From contig JAJZFR010000368.1 of NCBI GenBank assembly GCA_021805265.1, positions 1 through 7,863 of the forward strand: a stretch of DNA of 7,863 nucleotides. Reading direction: 5' to 3'. Origin of the DNA: Acidobacteriota bacterium (GTDB taxonomy: Bacteria; Acidobacteriota; Terriglobia; Terriglobales; Acidobacteriaceae). The notes under the pieces are model-generated. The model was not told the DNA's origin. It ran no database searches and was given only the letters and a program-made list of their open reading frames with translations. Within the stretch, counting starts at the first letter, position 1. Each line of letters starts with the position of its first letter. The position numbers and the translations under genes are program-made. Below are positions 5,351 through 7,863 of the stretch, in pieces.

Positions 5351-6589
5351 CTACTCGTAACGCAGCGCCTCGATCGGGTCCAGATTCGCCGCTCGAATCG
5401 CCGGTATCATCCCGCTCACCAGCCCCGTCACCGCAAGAATCCCCACCGCAACCACCACCGACAGCGGCGAAATCTTCAGGTAAATATCCGCCGCGCTCGC
5501 GTTCTCGGCCATGTAGCTGTAGAAGCGAATCCGCCCCACCAGCAGCGAGACAATCTCCGCCAGCAGGATGCCCAATCCACCACCCACCGACGTAATCACA
5601 AGCGCCTCCGCCAGAAACTGCGTCAGGATGTGTTTCCGCTGCGCGCCCAGCGCCTTCTCGACGCCGATCTCGCGCGTCCGCTGTTGAACGGAAACCAGCA
5701 TGATGTTCATCAGCCCGATGCCCGCAATCCCCAGCGTCAACGCGCCTACCATCGCCAGCAGCACCTGCAGCGCGATCGATAGAATCCGAAACTGGCTCAA
5801 CTGCTCCCGGATGTCCGCCACAAAAATCGCGTTGTGATCCGTCGGCTGAAAGTGATGCGCCTGTGCCAGCGCCCCGCGAAGATTCTGCTGCACCAGCGCA
5901 TGATCCCCGCTGTAGTTCAGCCATATCCCGTCCAGATAATGCGTACTCTTGATGTCGTCCATCGTCGTGAACGGAATGTACACCTGGCGATTGTTGTCGT
6001 CTTCCCCTTCGGCCATCTTCGCCTCCAGCACACCCACCACCGTGAAGCGAATTCCGTTCAGCCGGATCGACTGCCCAATCGGATATTCTCCCGAAAAGAA
6101 CTTCTTCGTGGCCTCGGAACCAAGCACAGCCACGTGCGCCCGCTGCTCCACCTCTCCGCCGTTGAAGAACCGGCCCATCTCCGTCGGCAGGTGCATGATC
6201 TCCTGAATGTTTTCGTTCGCGCCGTTCACCGTCCAGGTGTAGGTGTGCAGATCGTCCTGCACCGGAACATCCTTCGAAACCATCGGCGTAATGTGAATCA
6301 GTCCCGGCACACCGTTGGCTACAGCATCCAGGTCATCCAGCGTGAACTGCACCTTGATGCCCGCCTTGTCGCCGCCCGCCTGTTCGCTGGTCCGCCCCGG
6401 AAACACGCCCATCATCGTCGTGCCCCACTGCGCAAAGATCGCCTCGATCGCCCGGCTGAAACCCGCCCCATACGCCAGCAGCAGAACCACCGTCGCGATG
6501 CCCCACGCCATGCCCACAATGGTGATCGTCGTCCGACGACGGTTGTATACCATCGCCTCCCACGCCTGCTGCAGAATGTCTTTCAGCAT
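5351..6589 (-). CDS. MacB/FtsX-type ABC transporter permease (distal gene)
   Basis: This 412-residue inner-membrane protein has the MacB architecture without an ATPase domain. TM1 is at about 22-44, then a large periplasmic core (about 45-268), then three helices at about 270-298, 328-352 and 376-397. The FtsX-domain hallmark GLMNIMLVSVQQRTREIGVEKALGAQR (292-318) is intact; in this family the loop contacts the ATPase. The end, AANLDPIEALRYE, is the standard family terminus. MacB-type systems use ATP-driven conformational change to work on substrates in the periplasm or outer membrane, such as lipoproteins, peptides or drugs, rather than pumping across the inner membrane. The substrate here is unknown. 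The gene starts 17 bp after the stop of a related permease and must share its promoter. Its ribosome binding site is weak. The proteins probably form a heterodimer. Confidence 0.95.
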   Translation of the reverse strand: MLKDILQQAWEAMVYNRRRTTITIVGMAWGIATVVLLLAYGAGFSRAIEAIFAQWGTTMMGVFPGRTSEQAGGDKAGIKVQFTLDDLDAVANGVPGLIHITPMVSKDVPVQDDLHTYTWTVNGANENIQEIMHLPTEMGRFFNGGEVEQRAHVAVLGSEATKKFFSGEYPIGQSIRLNGIRFTVVGVLEAKMAEGEDDNNRQVYIPFTTMDDIKSTHYLDGIWLNYSGDHALVQQNLRGALAQAHHFQPTDHNAIFVADIREQLSQFRILSIALQVLLAMVGALTLGIAGIGLMNIMLVSVQQRTREIGVEKALGAQRKHILTQFLAEALVITSVGGGLGILLAEIVSLLVGRIRFYSYMAENASAADIYLKISPLSVVVAVGILAVTGLVSGMIPAIRAANLDPIEALRYE

Positions 6590-6606
6590 TGTCTCGCTTG
6601 CCTTTC

Positions 6607-7860
6607 CTACTCCCGCCGCAGCGCTTCCACCGGCTCCAGCGCCGCCGCCTGGCTCGCCGGATACACCCCGGCCACAACCCCGCAGACCGCCAGGCTACCC
6701 AGAGCAAGCGCCGCTGACCACCACACCAGCCGTGGCGGATCAAACCCAGGCATCTTCCCCGTCAGAAAATGTTGCAGCAATCCCATGAATCCCGCGGAAA
6801 TCCCAATCCCGATCGCCCCGCTCACCGTCGTCAGGATCAGCCCTTCCAGAAAGAACTGCGTCAGGATGCTGCGACTGGTCGCCCCCAGTGCCTTGCGCAG
6901 GCCGATCTCCCGCGTCCGCTCCGTCACCGATACCAGCATGATGTTGATGATCCCCACCGCACCAAGCCCCAGCGTCACCACGCCAACCCCGCCCAGAAAC
7001 ACATCCATCGCGTCGAATATCTTGTCCACCAACAGGCTCGTATGGATCGTATCCCACTCGTCAAAGGCATCCGCCACGCCGGGATCGAAGCCGTGATTCG
7101 CGCCAATCACCCGATGCACCGCCGCCACCGCAGCCGTGCTGTCCCCATGCGCCGCCGGCTGGTACTGAATCGAGGTGAGCGCGTCGTGCGGAATATTCTC
7201 GCCCTTCATCGCGAACAACTCCTGCATCGTCGTCAGCGGGATCAGCACCCGTTGATTGTCCGAGTTGTTGTCCCCGTGCCCGGTGGCCCCAATCTCGCCG
7301 ATCACAGTAAAGTCCGTTCCGTTGATCGTGATTTGCTCCCCCAGCAGAGGATGGCCGGGAAACAGAAGCTGCGCCGTCTTCGGCCCCAGCACGGCTACTC
7401 GACGCCGATTCGATAGATCCGATGCATCCAGAAATCGCCCCGCCTGAAGCGGCACAAACCGAACCACAGAGAAATTCGGCTCTGCGCCAATCACCTGAGA
7501 CGAGGTATTCGACCACTGGCTCACCTCGTACATGTCCGTGCGATTCAGAATCCCCGTCACCGACCTAAGCTCCGGCAAATGTCCCATCGCCGCTTCATCG
7601 GCGGGCGTCAGCTTGTATGGCCGCTGTGCCGTATGCTGGTTCGCCACCGCCGGAATCAGCCCGCCCCACATCATCACTACGTCGTTGCCCACGTCGGCCA
7701 GGTTTCGCCGCTGTCCGCTGCGAAAACCCTCCCCCAGCCCAACCAGCACCAGCAGCGAACCAACGCCCCACGCAATCCCGAACATCGTCAGGAACGTCCG
7801 CAGCTTGTTCGCCACCATCGCCTGAAATACCTGCCCGAGAATATCCTGAAAACTCTGCAT
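6607..7860 (-). CDS. MacB/FtsX-type ABC transporter permease (proximal gene)
   Basis: This 417-residue permease is a diverged paralogue of the next gene. TM1 is at about 24-44, the periplasmic core at 45-282, and TM2-4 at about 284-313, 338-362 and 378-400. The FtsX hallmark GIINIMLVSVTERTREIGLRKALGATSR (303-330) and the terminus AAALEPVEALRRE are present. No Walker motifs occur, so a separate ATPase is needed, expected upstream beyond the right edge. The ATG at 7860 is three bases from the edge, so its ribosome binding site cannot be seen. The protein start (MQSFQDILGQVFQAM) aligns well with the paralogue (MLKDILQQAWEAM), which supports it. Divergence between the two permeases is greatest in the periplasmic core, suggesting an asymmetric pair. 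Confidence 0.93.
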   Translation of the reverse strand: MQSFQDILGQVFQAMVANKLRTFLTMFGIAWGVGSLLVLVGLGEGFRSGQRRNLADVGNDVVMMWGGLIPAVANQHTAQRPYKLTPADEAAMGHLPELRSVTGILNRTDMYEVSQWSNTSSQVIGAEPNFSVVRFVPLQAGRFLDASDLSNRRRVAVLGPKTAQLLFPGHPLLGEQITINGTDFTVIGEIGATGHGDNNSDNQRVLIPLTTMQELFAMKGENIPHDALTSIQYQPAAHGDSTAAVAAVHRVIGANHGFDPGVADAFDEWDTIHTSLLVDKIFDAMDVFLGGVGVVTLGLGAVGIINIMLVSVTERTREIGLRKALGATSRSILTQFFLEGLILTTVSGAIGIGISAGFMGLLQHFLTGKMPGFDPPRLVWWSAALALGSLAVCGVVAGVYPASQAAALEPVEALRRE

Positions 7861-7863
7861 AGC

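Noticed and set aside
5314..5351. Bidirectional terminator between the convergent lolA and permease genes
   Set aside because: Only weak pairings are seen (CCAG/CTGG and GCTGC/GCAGC with a long loop), and there is no T-tract on either strand.
4941..5924. 327-codon minus-strand frame overlapping lolA and the distal permease
   Set aside because: The product is Gly/Ala/Arg-rich with no known motif, and it crosses two well-supported genes in other frames.

Overview
The window is GC-rich bacterial chromosome with compact genes. Several traits together suggest an Acidobacteriota (Terriglobia-type) genome: the style of UvrA with its Ala/Lys-rich insert, a GFTLMELLIV prepilin paired with a LolA-like protein, and tandem ATPase-less MacB/FtsX permeases. 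This assignment rests on recalled family resemblance, not on a search, and is only moderately certain.

Layout, left to right. A tRNA-Ala(CGC) gene lies on the + strand at 51-126. Facing it on the minus strand is a type II toxin-antitoxin operon: a Phd/YefM-type antitoxin (613-840) whose stop overlaps the GTG start of a VapC-like PIN toxin (230-616). Upstream of the antitoxin are a good Shine-Dalgarno, a plausible sigma70 promoter and repeated TGGTCATA boxes that look like an autoregulatory operator. Next, also on the minus strand, is a full-length uvrA (929-3868), the DNA-damage recognition ATPase of nucleotide excision repair. A 252-bp divergent intergenic region (3869-4120) follows.

On the + strand come a type IV pilin-like prepilin (4121-4639) and, 17 bp later, a LolA-like periplasmic lipoprotein carrier (4657-5313), probably co-transcribed. 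Converging on them from the right are two related MacB/FtsX-type ABC permease genes (5351-6589 and 6607-7860), 17 bp apart and transcribed leftward. Their ATPase, and perhaps a membrane-fusion partner, should lie beyond the right edge if the operon is of the usual kind.

The genes fall into separate functional blocks: translation, toxin-antitoxin, DNA repair, and envelope/secretion. Apart from the toxin-antitoxin pair, the permease pair and the likely prepilin-lolA pair, nothing shows that they act together. I found no CRISPR array, transposon, prophage gene or clearly new multi-gene system. The best leads are the antitoxin operator architecture, the prepilin-lolA pairing and the UvrA insertion.
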